A DNA stretch of 64,000 nucleotides, taken from positions 62,001 to 126,000 of the forward strand of contig NZ_JACNEP010000003.1 in the NCBI RefSeq assembly GCF_014270035.1. Direction: 5' to 3'. This document shows, piece after piece, positions 7,997 to 17,065 of this stretch. The notes below the pieces were generated by a model that was not told where the DNA came from, did not search any database, and saw only the letters and a list, made by a program, of their open reading frames with translations. Both the position numbers and the translations under genes were made by a program. Source of the DNA: Neptunicella marina. Lineage in GTDB: Bacteria > Pseudomonadota > Gammaproteobacteria > Enterobacterales > Alteromonadaceae. Each line of letters begins with the position of its first letter. Within the stretch, counting starts at the first letter, position 1.

Positions 7997-8013
7997 TTGG
8001 TTCGGTTCTTGCT
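7997..8013 (+). promoter_or_regulatory. Sigma-54 promoter for the PEP-CTERM gene
   Basis: TTGGTTCGGTTCTTGCT fits the -24/-12 consensus, with GG at 7999-8000, GC at 8011-8012 and exactly 10 nt between them. The predicted transcript start is near 8024, giving a leader of about 48 nt. Confidence 0.7.
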
Positions 8014-8071
8014 TTAGCGACTTAAGATAAAAAAATAATATTATTTATTAAAGACTTATAGGATGTTGTTT

Positions 8072-8875
8072 ATGCAGTTAAAACATGTAAAAGCTGTTGT
8101 ACTGGCTAAGGTAGTTATTTTAAGTTGTTTATTTAATGTGGCTCATGCTGGGTTAATCTCGGTTGAATATATGGGCTCAGTATATGACAACAGTAACCTT
8201 TCCAGACAACATTATGCTGCCGATGGCACTGCACCTAAAAACTATTCCAACGGGTTTAATGACTCTTTTACATTGGCTAAGTTTGACGGCACTCTAGGCG
8301 AGTTAGTCAGCGCTAAATTGATTTGGACCTCAACCAGTTCAATTTACGGTCACGGATATGTCTGGGATTTCCAACGTTCCTCTAACTTTAGTTCACAAAA
8401 TAAAACGGTTTTTATGTCCTTCAGTGGTAACAGTTCTGCCAGCTTTGAAGGTCAGACGTTGATGACTCATTCCTTTACTGGATCGGAATCGTGTACGTCG
8501 CAAATTGAAGATCGTAGCTGGAATGGTGATCCCAGATTTTACGATGAATGTTCAGATGATAACTACACCCATAAAAATAGTTCTTCTTACAATAATGAAT
8601 GGGATTTGTTAGCCCTGCTGGGTACAAGTGGGGTTGTACAAAGTGACGTCAACGACACCTTCGCACTGCAACTGAGTAAACAGCAAAGTTTAAGTGTTAC
8701 ATGTAATTTAAAAGGTGATACGACTGGGTATTGTGGTGCTTATACCAACAATAACGTAAGACTAAGCGCTAAGGTAGTATATGAATACGCTGTTGCTGAT
8801 GTACCCGAACCATCGTCATTAGCTGTTATGGCGTTAGGATTATTTGGATTAGCAGTGCGTCGCTTTAAAGCATAG
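8072..8875 (+). CDS. PEP-CTERM sorting domain protein
   Basis: 267 residues from the ATG at 8072, which has AGGA 8 nt upstream; an in-frame ATG at 8063 overlaps that site. A signal peptide ends near AHAG. The middle is Ser/Asn/Asp-rich with no recognised domain. The C-terminus is a textbook exosortase signal: VPEPSS, a hydrophobic helix (LAVMALGLFGLAV) and a basic RRFKA tail. Such proteins are processed by EpsH/XrtA-type exosortase and displayed or released with exopolysaccharide. No exosortase is in the window. A sigma-54 promoter and a shared upstream motif precede it. Confidence 0.9.
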   Translation: MQLKHVKAVVLAKVVILSCLFNVAHAGLISVEYMGSVYDNSNLSRQHYAADGTAPKNYSNGFNDSFTLAKFDGTLGELVSAKLIWTSTSSIYGHGYVWDFQRSSNFSSQNKTVFMSFSGNSSASFEGQTLMTHSFTGSESCTSQIEDRSWNGDPRFYDECSDDNYTHKNSSSYNNEWDLLALLGTSGVVQSDVNDTFALQLSKQQSLSVTCNLKGDTTGYCGAYTNNNVRLSAKVVYEYAVADVPEPSSLAVMALGLFGLAVRRFKA

Positions 8876-8892
8876 TTGGTCAGTTAAAAAGC

Positions 8893-8923
8893 AAAAAACC
8901 TGATTAGTTAGATCAGGTTTTTT
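8893..8923. terminator. Bidirectional rho-independent terminator
   Basis: The stem aaaaaacctgat / atcaggtttttt is a perfect 12-bp hairpin with a 7-nt loop between two convergent genes (the PEP-CTERM gene and frmA), and T-runs lie on both sides. Confidence 0.85.
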
Positions 8924-8942
8924 GTTTTGTGATGTAGGCTGC

Positions 8943-10115
<1,173 letters not shown>

Positions 10116-10221
10116 TCAAACGTGCACTATATTTGATATGTCTGTATTTGATAATCCGGTTAAAATGAAAATAATTATTACGTATTTGTAATAAATGAAT
10201 TGGAATGGTGTTGGAGAAATA

Positions 10222-11094
10222 ATGGCTAACTGGGAAGGGGTAACGGAATTTGTCGCGGTGGCTGAAACCGGTGGTTTTACCAAGGCGGCCAGAAAATTAT
10301 CCACATCTGTTGCTCAGGTAAGCAGACGGGTGGTGATATTGGAAGAGCGACTTGGAGTGAAACTGCTAAACCGTACAACGCGCAAGGTAGCGTTAACGGA
10401 AGCCGGGCAGGCCTATTTTCAGCAATGCCGTTTGTTAATTGAAGGGCTGGAACAAGCCGAGTTATCGGTGACACAAATGCAATCTGAGCCCAAAGGCGAG
10501 TTACGTGTCACCGCGCCCGCAACCTATGGTGAGCAGCATATTGCGCCTCTACTGAACCAGTTTTTACAGCAATACCCACAGGTAAAAATTGACCTGATTT
10601 TATCTAATCAGAAACTGGATTTAATTGATTCGGGAATCGATGTCGCGGTGCGATTAGGCGTGCTGGAAAGCTCAAGTTTAATCGCCAAAAAACTGGGAAG
10701 TCGTCAGCTGTTTGTATGTGCCAGTCCAACATATTTGTCTGAACATGGCACGCCACAAACATTATCTGATCTTAAATCTCATCAGTGCTTGCTTGGTTCG
10801 GTTGAGCACTGGCGATTTAGTGCCGATGGTCAGGAAAAGCAGGTTAAGGTGTCAGGCCGGTTAAAATGTAATGGTGGTATCGCTTTATTGGATGCGGCCA
10901 CGCAAGGGCTGGGGATCGTGCAATTGCCCGATTATTACGTCGAGCCTAAATTGCAATCCGGCGAATTGCAGGAAGTGCTGTCGAACTATCGGGTGGCACC
11001 CGAGGGGATCTGGGCGGTTTATGCACAAAGCCGCCAGCTGTCATTAAAGGTGCGGTTACTGATTGAGTTTTTGTCGCAACAATTCGCGAAGTGA
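10222..11094 (+). CDS. LysR-family transcriptional regulator
   Basis: 290 residues from ATG 10222, which has GGAG 5 nt upstream; an in-frame ATG at 10195 is less well placed. The winged HTH is MANWEGVTEFVAVAETGGFTKAARKLSTSVAQVSRRV, followed by the LNRTTRKVALTEAG hinge entry and a LysR substrate-binding domain. It belongs to the branch related to DsdC/AaeR-like small regulators. It is divergent from frmA with about 130 nt between the starts, the usual arrangement for a LysR protein controlling its neighbour. The effector is unknown. Confidence 0.92.
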   Translation: MANWEGVTEFVAVAETGGFTKAARKLSTSVAQVSRRVVILEERLGVKLLNRTTRKVALTEAGQAYFQQCRLLIEGLEQAELSVTQMQSEPKGELRVTAPATYGEQHIAPLLNQFLQQYPQVKIDLILSNQKLDLIDSGIDVAVRLGVLESSSLIAKKLGSRQLFVCASPTYLSEHGTPQTLSDLKSHQCLLGSVEHWRFSADGQEKQVKVSGRLKCNGGIALLDAATQGLGIVQLPDYYVEPKLQSGELQEVLSNYRVAPEGIWAVYAQSRQLSLKVRLLIEFLSQQFAK

Positions 11095-11134
11095 TAGGGT
11101 TGTCAATGTTGAGAAATGATAAGCAGGTATAACA

Positions 11135-11623
11135 ATGATAATCAGGGCAGTAAATAAGCAGGATTGTGCCGCAGTGGCACAAATCTACAACCATTATGTT
11201 GAACACACGACAGTCACCTTCGAGGAAATGCCGGTGACAGCGGCAGATATCTGGTTACGTGTACAACAAGTGCAACAGGCTGGTTTACCGTGGCTGGTGC
11301 TGGAAATTGAAGACGAAGTTCTGGGTTATGCTTACGCATCTCCCTGGAAAACCCGCAGTGCATACCGTTTTTCAGTGGAAACTACAGTGTATCTGGCTGA
11401 CAAAGCTAAAGGTCAGGGGCTTGGTACTTTGTTATATCAGGCACTGTTTAGTGCACTTAAGCATGGCGGTATTCATACTGCGATTGGAGGAATCACGTTA
11501 CCTAACGATGCCAGTATTGCCTTGCATGAAAAACTGGGCATGAAAAAAATGGGTCAGTTTGAACAGGTCGGATATAAATTCAATCAATGGTTGGATGTGG
11601 GGTACTGGCAGTGTCAGTTATGA
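11135..11623 (+). CDS. GNAT acetyltransferase of the phosphinothricin/methionine-sulfoximine type
   Basis: 162 residues. The diagnostic features of the Pat/Bar/MddA subgroup are IYNHYVEHTTVTFEE near residue 20, YAYASPWKTRSAYRFSVETTVYL in the middle, the acetyl-CoA loop KGQGLGTLLYQAL, and the end VGYKFNQWLDVGYWQ. These enzymes N-acetylate toxic amino-acid analogues such as methionine sulfoximine with acetyl-CoA. It is probably transcribed alone, or from LysR read-through given the 40-nt gap. Confidence 0.9.
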   Translation: MIIRAVNKQDCAAVAQIYNHYVEHTTVTFEEMPVTAADIWLRVQQVQQAGLPWLVLEIEDEVLGYAYASPWKTRSAYRFSVETTVYLADKAKGQGLGTLLYQALFSALKHGGIHTAIGGITLPNDASIALHEKLGMKKMGQFEQVGYKFNQWLDVGYWQCQL

Positions 11624-11710
11624 AATGCTAAATAATTGATTGTTTTTGTTCTCTTTTTCACCTCCGGACAGTTACCATAGCCATGGATTAAACAAACCTG
11701 GAAGTTATTG

Positions 11711-12202
11711 ATGTTGTTGCAAATTTTGTCGCACACACCCGTGTGGGTATTTGGATTGTTTGGATTTTTGCTGTATCTGAGCTGGCAGCAAAGTAAAACC
11801 CGTCAGGTGAAGCAAGCCGTCATTTTTATTTTGCCAGTTGGCATGTTGTTTTTATCGTTTTTTGGTTTGGTATCCAGTTTCGGCTATACATTGTTGCCAA
11901 TTGGTTTATGGCTTGCGGGCTTAGTGGCAGTGACTCTAATTGCGCAAACAACGTTTGCGGTAACTGGCGCCAAATACGAGCCAGCGCAGAAGGTTTATGT
12001 TATTCCCGGTAGCTGGGTCCCCGGGCTGTTTATTATGGCGATTTTCTTGTGCAAATATGTGGTCGGGGTGATGTCGGCCACATCGCCAGAGGTACTGCAA
12101 TTGCCACTGATTAAATTTGGATTAAGCGTTTTGTATGGCGCATTTAGCGGCGTGTTTTTTGCCCGGGCGTTATCCGTGTATCGGGTTAAACATCAAATAT
12201 AA
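11711..12202 (+). CDS. Small multi-pass membrane protein (DUF6622-like)
   Basis: 163 residues from ATG 11711, with GGAAG 7 nt upstream; the TTG at 11708 is an alternative. About five hydrophobic helices fill the chain, starting MLLQILSHTPVWVFGLFGFLLYLSW, which resembles a family of unknown function seen in many proteobacteria. There are no catalytic motifs. It stands alone between the acetyltransferase and the convergent HxlR regulator. The function is unknown. Confidence 0.75.
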   Translation: MLLQILSHTPVWVFGLFGFLLYLSWQQSKTRQVKQAVIFILPVGMLFLSFFGLVSSFGYTLLPIGLWLAGLVAVTLIAQTTFAVTGAKYEPAQKVYVIPGSWVPGLFIMAIFLCKYVVGVMSATSPEVLQLPLIKFGLSVLYGAFSGVFFARALSVYRVKHQI

Positions 12203-12235
12203 ATAACACCAGGATGAAAACAATTAGTACAGGGA

Positions 12236-12568
12236 TTATTGCTGTTTTAATACCTCTTCCCATTCCGATGCCCAGCCGCGCAGCGGATCAAGTTTATCCA
12301 TCAAAGTCATGCCTAGTGCCGTGAGTTGGTAACCTTGTTCCGTTGTTTGCAGCAACTTAGCTTCGTTTAGCTGTTTAATCCGGCTATTTAAAACCGAGGG
12401 CGACATGCCATCACAACTTTGTTGTAGCCCTCGAAAGCTCAGCGCGCCCTGGCGCAATTGCCATAGTATTCGCATATTCCATTTTCGACCGAGTAAATCA
12501 AATACCGCCATAATGGCGATACCAGAATCTGATCCTCGTACTGATTTATTAGGTAAAGGTGTATTCAT
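12236..12568 (-). CDS. HxlR-family transcriptional regulator
   Basis: 110 residues from ATG 12568 (MNTPLPNKSVRGSD). A GTG 60 nt further up is open, but it would put the TAGTA-gcga-TACTA palindrome inside the gene, so the shorter start is preferred. The winged helix reads FDLLGRKWNMRILWQLRQGALSFRGLQQSCDGMSPSVLNSRIKQL, the HxlR signature. Members respond to reactive electrophiles, redox stress or small aromatics. It is divergent from a YciI-like gene that it probably controls. Confidence 0.9.
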   Translation of the reverse strand: MNTPLPNKSVRGSDSGIAIMAVFDLLGRKWNMRILWQLRQGALSFRGLQQSCDGMSPSVLNSRIKQLNEAKLLQTTEQGYQLTALGMTLMDKLDPLRGWASEWEEVLKQQ

Positions 12569-12585
12569 ATATTGCGCTTCTAAAT

Positions 12586-12599
12586 TAGTAGCGATACTA
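12586..12599. promoter_or_regulatory. Probable HxlR operator
   Basis: The perfect inverted repeat TAGTA-gcga-TACTA lies in the space between the divergent HxlR and YciI-like genes. The role is inferred from symmetry and position. Confidence 0.5.
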
Positions 12600-12661
12600 T
12601 CATATTGCCGCTTCGAAATGAGTAGCACTTTACTTAGATAATCAAAAATTGCGAGGAAAAT

Positions 12662-12952
12662 ATGTTTTTAGTGGATATGCATTTTAGCGACATGAGCAAA
12701 GTAACGCCTGAATTAACAGAGTTACATAAAGCTTATTTAGCACAGGAATATGCAAAAGGGCAGTTGGCTTTTGGTGGGCGAAAAGTACCAAGAACCGGTG
12801 GTTTTATCATTTCTAAGCATACTAATCAGGAAGAACTGGTACAGGTTTTAGATAGCGATCCTTTTATCAAACAAGGTGCAGCCATTTATACAATTAAAGA
12901 ATTTGAACCGGTAATGGCCTCAGATGCATTTGCGCCACTACTTTTAGGATAA
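12662..12952 (+). CDS. YciI-family protein
   Basis: 96 residues with the YCII fold pattern: MFLVDMHF at the start, LHKAYLAQEYAKGQLAFGGRKVPRTGGFII in the middle, and DPFIKQGAAIYTIKEFEPV near the end. Relatives are small dimeric ferredoxin-like proteins; some act as dehydrochlorinase-like or muconolactone isomerase-like enzymes, but most have no known substrate. GAGG precedes the ATG. It is divergent from the HxlR regulator and is probably its target. Confidence 0.88.
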   Translation: MFLVDMHFSDMSKVTPELTELHKAYLAQEYAKGQLAFGGRKVPRTGGFIISKHTNQEELVQVLDSDPFIKQGAAIYTIKEFEPVMASDAFAPLLLG

Positions 12953-12961
12953 AGCGACCGA

Positions 12962-13357
12962 TTAAAACTTGCTGGTTGCCCACTCTCTGGCAGCGGGCAC
13001 GCTGTCAAAATACTGAAAATCAATTTTAAGTCGATGGTAAACCTCATGCAGTTGAGATTCGAGGATATTAGCGCCTTCCGGCTCAACTAAAACCAGTGCT
13101 TCGGCGACGAAGTTATTTTGTATGCGCCAGTTAAGATGTTCATTTAGAAGGGTAAAGACATCGGGAATAAAAATGGTCAATCCATGTAAAACGGCAATAT
13201 TGGCCCAACGCTGATTGTTGAAATGTTCAATTGCCTGATGCATTTCATGGTCATAACGCTTAAATAACAAAACATCAAAAGGCCCCTCGGCATCCACCAC
13301 GACAATTCGATCTTCGATTGTCAGTTTAAATTGGCCATGTTCCTGAAATTGCATCAT
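12962..13357 (-). CDS. Hypothetical STAS/SpoIIAA-like protein
   Basis: 131 residues, soluble, without signal or membrane segments. The pattern FKLTIEDRIVVVDAEGPFDVLLFKRYDHEMHQAIEHFNNQRWANIAVLHGLTIFIPDVF looks like an alternating beta-alpha fold of the SpoIIAA/STAS-like class known in marine gammaproteobacteria. I do not recognise a named family or function. It stands alone and converges on the YciI gene. Confidence 0.7.
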   Translation of the reverse strand: MMQFQEHGQFKLTIEDRIVVVDAEGPFDVLLFKRYDHEMHQAIEHFNNQRWANIAVLHGLTIFIPDVFTLLNEHLNWRIQNNFVAEALVLVEPEGANILESQLHEVYHRLKIDFQYFDSVPAAREWATSKF

Positions 13358-13462
13358 TTATTAACCTAAAATGTTTGCTGATATAAGCATAGTTTAGGTT
13401 TTATAAAACATCGCTCTTTCCTGCCCTTGTTGATATGAGGATAAGCTGAATATTTGCTGCCG

Positions 13463-14242
13463 CTAACCTGTTGTCATTTCTTCGTCTCGCAATGTTAACA
13501 CTTCAAAACCATCTTCAGTCACTAAGATAGTGTGTTCCCATTGCGCAGATAGTTTTTTATCGCGGGTGATGACTGTCCAGCCATCTTTTTTCTGTTTGGT
13601 TTTGTGCGTGCCCTGATTGATCATGGGTTCAATGGTAAACGTCATTCCGGGTTGTAACCTAACACCTTCTCCCGGTCTGCCAACATGTAATATTTGCGGA
13701 TCTTCATGCATTTCACGGCCAATGCCGTGCCCGCAATATTCGCGCACGACACTAAATCCCTGTGATTCAGCATAACGTTGGATAGCGTAACCAATATCAC
13801 CGATTGTTGCGCCAGGTTTTACGGTTTTAATGCCGTGCCACATTGCCTGGTAGGTTTCGTCGACCAGCTTTTTGGCAAGCGGAGACACCTTGCCAATACA
13901 GTACATTTTGCTGCTGTCAGCGATAAACCCATTCTTTTCAAGCGTAATATCGATATTAACTATGTCACCATTCTTCAGTTTTTTAGCCGGGCTGGGCACG
14001 CCGTGGCATACCACTTCATTGACGGATGAGTTAAGCACATATTGGTAATCGTACTGGCCTTTACTGGCGGGGCGCGCATTTAAGGTGTTAACAATGTAGT
14101 CTTCTACCCAGTCATTAATTTGCATGGTAGAAATGCCTGCCTCGATAAGTGGATCCAAATATTTGAAGACACTTGCCAGCAAACGGCCTGATTCGCGCAT
14201 TAATTCAATTTCTGCCGCGTTTTTAATGGTAATGTTATTCAT
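13463..14242 (-). CDS. map: Type I methionine aminopeptidase, paired with a ParD-like protein
   Basis: 259 residues from ATG 14242. It removes the initiator Met from nascent proteins using two divalent metals. The five metal ligands are visible: Asp in NIDITLEKNGF, Asp in ADSSKMY, His in GHGIGREMHEDP, Glu in FTIEPM and Glu in QWEHTIL. It overlaps the upstream ParD-like gene by 8 nt (ATGAATAA), so it is translated with it. It is not in the rpsB neighbourhood that normally holds the housekeeping map, so it is likely a second copy. It would share the operator at 14450-14486. Confidence 0.93.
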   Translation of the reverse strand: MNNITIKNAAEIELMRESGRLLASVFKYLDPLIEAGISTMQINDWVEDYIVNTLNARPASKGQYDYQYVLNSSVNEVVCHGVPSPAKKLKNGDIVNIDITLEKNGFIADSSKMYCIGKVSPLAKKLVDETYQAMWHGIKTVKPGATIGDIGYAIQRYAESQGFSVVREYCGHGIGREMHEDPQILHVGRPGEGVRLQPGMTFTIEPMINQGTHKTKQKKDGWTVITRDKKLSAQWEHTILVTEDGFEVLTLRDEEMTTG

Positions 14243-14441
14243 TAACCAAGCGCACCTTGGTGACATTTTGCTGGCGCATTTCCCGCTCCAAAATCTGTTC
14301 GTAGGTTAATTGGGGATTTTGTTCAGCTAAGCGACCGATTTTGATCCAAAACTCAGCTTGTGAATTAATGGAACGTTCCATTACTGCGCTGTTTTTACGC
14401 ACTTCCTCGTGCAGCTCATCTGATATTTTGACAATACCCAT
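14235..14441 (-). CDS. ParD-like antitoxin-family protein
   Basis: 68 residues. MGIVKISDELHEEVRKNSAVMERSINSQAEFWIKIGRLAEQNP is a ribbon-helix-helix-like start close to the ParD_like (PF11903-type) family, ending in an acidic/basic helix. No ParE or other toxin follows; the next gene, overlapping by 8 nt, is a methionine aminopeptidase. It may only be an autorepressor for map. Direct and inverted repeats just upstream look like its own operator. Confidence 0.85.
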   Translation of the reverse strand: MGIVKISDELHEEVRKNSAVMERSINSQAEFWIKIGRLAEQNPQLTYEQILEREMRQQNVTKVRLVNE

Positions 14442-14449
14442 AGTTAATC

Positions 14450-14486
14450 CAATATGTAGTTTTATATAGCAATATGTAGCATATTG
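14450..14486. promoter_or_regulatory. Multi-half-site operator of the ParD-like/map operon
   Basis: CAATATGTAG occurs at 14450-14459 and again exactly 20 nt later at 14470-14479. The second copy is the left arm of a perfect inverted repeat, CAATATG-tag-CATATTG (14470-14486). The three half-sites start 9 nt before the ParD-like start codon. This is typical of ribbon-helix-helix autoregulation. Confidence 0.65.
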
Positions 14487-14678
14487 TATGCTTTGTCAGG
14501 TTCTTTTAAAAGCACCCGTTTTAAAACGAAAATGCAGTTAATTGAATGATTCAGTTGTGGCTGACATTCATGAATTAATGCGTAGCGAAGAGAAGCTGTA
14601 GAATAAAAAGATAATGATAATAAAAATCAGTTGCCCGGATGATGGTCGCAGATGGTGTCCTGACATCAGATGCTGGCG

Positions 14679-15587
14679 CTATAGCAGCGCCAGCAACCAA
14701 TGATAGCTGGGTAAAGTCGCCAGACTCAGCAATAAACCATAACCGACTAATGCACTTACCAGTTTGGGCGCTAAATTGGCTGATATCGCCAGTGCGCCAG
14801 CTGATATCATAGGTGGCATCGCAGCGCAAAACACACTTACGGTTACCGCTAATCCATCCTGGCCTGCTGCGTTTAAACCCATATATACAAGTACAGGCAT
14901 TAAGATCAGTTTGATAAATAAGCCGATAAAAAAGGGTAATTTAAGCTCACTGGGCAGGCGGAAATTAAGGTTAAGCCCCACCGCAATCATAATTACCGGT
15001 ACCAATGTCAGTGCAAGATTATCTACCACCAGTCGCATTAAAGGTGGGTAGTGCATATCTTTAATGATTAGCGCCACAATTAAAGAAACAAAAGCCGGAA
15101 AGGTCAGAATACGTGTGATTAAATGACTGAGTTTGAGAGTGCGGGTGTGGCTGCCATAAAGTGCGGCAATAACAGTCGCGTAAGTAGAAAGTCCCAGAAA
15201 AGTACCGAGTTGGTCATATATCACTGCATACGACAGGCCGACGTCACCATAAAACCCCTGAATGATGGGGAAGCCTAAAAACGAGGTATTGCCCAACGGT
15301 AATACAATCAACAAAGCGCCAGTGACTTGCCTGGGCCAGGCCAGTTGTTTTCCAATCAGTAACACTAACAGGGCAATTGCAATCAACAATAGCCAGGGAG
15401 TCAGCAGTGGAATGAGCAGCGCTGTCGAAAATGTTAGCGAAGGTATTTTCTGCAGAATCAGCGCCGGCAAACTGATATAGAGCACAAAATGATTAAGCAC
15501 CATGGCGCTGTTATCCGGCAATATCGACAGACGTTTAAAGATTAAGCCAATCGATAAATACAACAGGATGAGATAGAAATTTTCCAC
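14679..15587 (-). CDS. AEC-family (auxin efflux carrier-like) transporter
   Basis: 302 residues, almost entirely hydrophobic, with about ten helices in two halves separated by a more polar loop near residue 150. The segments PLGNTSFLGFPIIQGFYG and FCAAMPPMISAGALAISANLAP are characteristic of the AEC permeases (malonate, malate or unknown carboxylate carriers). There is no neighbour to suggest a substrate. The 236-nt stretch upstream of the ParD-like gene (14442-14678) holds only that gene's operator and nothing else seen. Confidence 0.88.
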   Translation of the reverse strand: MENFYLILLYLSIGLIFKRLSILPDNSAMVLNHFVLYISLPALILQKIPSLTFSTALLIPLLTPWLLLIAIALLVLLIGKQLAWPRQVTGALLIVLPLGNTSFLGFPIIQGFYGDVGLSYAVIYDQLGTFLGLSTYATVIAALYGSHTRTLKLSHLITRILTFPAFVSLIVALIIKDMHYPPLMRLVVDNLALTLVPVIMIAVGLNLNFRLPSELKLPFFIGLFIKLILMPVLVYMGLNAAGQDGLAVTVSVFCAAMPPMISAGALAISANLAPKLVSALVGYGLLLSLATLPSYHWLLALL

Positions 15588-15816
15588 TTATTCGAACTCC
15601 GGCAACCAATTCAAAACAATCAGGATTGTCCCATTATGCGCGAAATTTGTCTTAAAGTGTTGTGGCATCTTGGTTATTGCTGTTTTCCCCGGTTGTTATT
15701 TAGAAGAAACTGAGTGATGAATACACTGATTGAAAGGACGAACGGCCTGTAAAACTTTGCGCTGGCACGGCACCATTACGCCAATTTTATGGATTGGCTT
15801 TCGGCAGGAATAACAA

Positions 15817-16782
15817 ATGAAAAAGAACTGGCTGGCTTCGGCACTTATATCGACAGGACTGGTTATATCTGGCTTGGGCATGATCAGCAATGCAGTGGCA
15901 TTTTCAGAAAATTCTTTGCCCGATATGGTGTTGGTAAAGGGCGGGAGTTTTATGCAGGGGACCGATGAGCAAGACGCCGCACATAATAAACGTACTTCAC
16001 CTCTGCATCAGGTAAAAGTCAGCGATTTTTATTTATCCAGTCATGAAGTTACTGTTGAGCAGTTTGCCTATTTTGTGCAGCAGACTGGTTATGTCACCGA
16101 TGCTGAACGCAACGCCAGAGTGGGAACAAATGAAGCCAAAGGTTGTTTTGTTCGCTCAATAGCCAAGCAAAATGATGCCGGTTGGCGGGAAGGAACCTCG
16201 TGGAAGAATCCTGGATTTGGCCAGCAGCCAACACATCCAGTTGTATGCGTGAGTTGGGATGATGCCCAAGCCTATGTGAGCTGGTTAAGTACCGCGATTG
16301 GCAAAAATTTTCGTTTGCCCACAGAAAGTGAATTTGAATATGCTCAGCGCGCAGGTAGCACCCGCGCCACCTTTTTAACCGACAAAGATAATGCCTGTGA
16401 ATTTTTTAATTTTGCTGATCAATCGCAGCAACATGCCTATGGATTAGAAGGGCAGACCGCAGCTTTATGTGATGATGGATATGTAACAACGTCGCCGGTT
16501 GGTAAATTTGCTGCTAATCCCATTGGATTATTTGATATGGACAGTAATGTTTTGGAATGGGTTGAAGATTGTTGGTTTGGCAATTACCAGGGTGCTCCAT
16601 CTGATGGTAGTGCGCGACAGGCGCCAGAAGGTAAAACCTGCAAATTCCGCGCGCTTCGCGGCAATGATTTTATGTCGCCACTGAATAAAGTTACCGCTGC
16701 ACACCGCTCTTCGATACCACATGCGTTTAGGGTATATCACGTTGGATTCCGTGTGGCCTTAAGCAATAACTCAAACAACTGA
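15817..16782 (+). CDS. Secreted FGE/SUMF-like protein lacking the catalytic cysteines
   Basis: 321 residues with a signal peptide (about 1-28, ending NAVAF). The formylglycine-generating-enzyme fold is clear: MVLVKGGSFMQGTDEQ, then PLHQVKVSDFYLSSHEVTVEQFAYFV, FRLPTESEFEYAQRAG, DMDSNVLEWVEDCW, LRGNDFM and HVGFRVAL. True FGE needs a Cys pair just before the AARSS-like segment; here the stretch is MSPLNKVTAAHRSS, with no Cys. No sulfatase is adjacent. It is therefore a FGE-like domain with another role, perhaps binding or non-heme iron chemistry. It is a single gene followed by a strong terminator. Confidence 0.85.
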   Translation: MKKNWLASALISTGLVISGLGMISNAVAFSENSLPDMVLVKGGSFMQGTDEQDAAHNKRTSPLHQVKVSDFYLSSHEVTVEQFAYFVQQTGYVTDAERNARVGTNEAKGCFVRSIAKQNDAGWREGTSWKNPGFGQQPTHPVVCVSWDDAQAYVSWLSTAIGKNFRLPTESEFEYAQRAGSTRATFLTDKDNACEFFNFADQSQQHAYGLEGQTAALCDDGYVTTSPVGKFAANPIGLFDMDSNVLEWVEDCWFGNYQGAPSDGSARQAPEGKTCKFRALRGNDFMSPLNKVTAAHRSSIPHAFRVYHVGFRVALSNNSNN

Positions 16783-16796
16783 GTAATAATCTTCTT

Positions 16797-16836
16797 ACAT
16801 AACCTTGCTATAAATTTGGCAAGGTTATGTTTGTTT
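16797..16836 (+). terminator. Rho-independent terminator
   Basis: A perfect 12-bp stem, acataaccttgc / gcaaggttatgt, with a 10-nt loop is followed by ttgttt, 15 nt after the FGE-like gene. Confidence 0.8.
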
Positions 16837-16894
16837 ACACATAAAATCTTCCTACTTTTAACTGTTCTTCTTAGTTAACCTTCAGTTTGGGTAA

Positions 16895-16912
16895 TGTCTG
16901 TTTTTTTTACAT
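16895..16912 (+). promoter_or_regulatory. Conserved upstream motif of PEP-CTERM genes (candidate activator site), copy 2
   Basis: TGTCTGTTTTTTTTACAT is identical to 7921-7938 except at one base and is on the same strand relative to the gene. It lies 62 nt before the -24 GG, against 60 nt in copy 1. Confidence 0.6.
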
Positions 16913-16972
16913 TTCTTGTCTCCAAAGTTTCTGTTTTTTATTTAACTAATTGAAATATATGAATTAATTATT

Positions 16973-16989
16973 ATGGTTTGTTTATTGCT
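16973..16989 (+). promoter_or_regulatory. Sigma-54 promoter for the PEP-CTERM metalloprotease
   Basis: ATGGTTTGTTTATTGCT contains GG at 16975-16976 and GC at 16987-16988 with 10 nt between. The -12 TTGCT is perfect and the -24 partial. The predicted start is near 17000, about 66 nt before the ATG. Confidence 0.6.
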
Positions 16990-17065
16990 TGTGATCTGTT
17001 GAGTTCCTTTTTTGTGCGAAGAAACTTCAAAAACTAATAATTAAATAAAAACAACAGAGTTAACT

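Noticed and set aside
15755-15776. Sigma-54 promoter before the FGE-like gene (TGGCACG)
   Set aside because: The -24 element is perfect, but 10 nt later there is CATT instead of TTGC, so the -12 element is missing.
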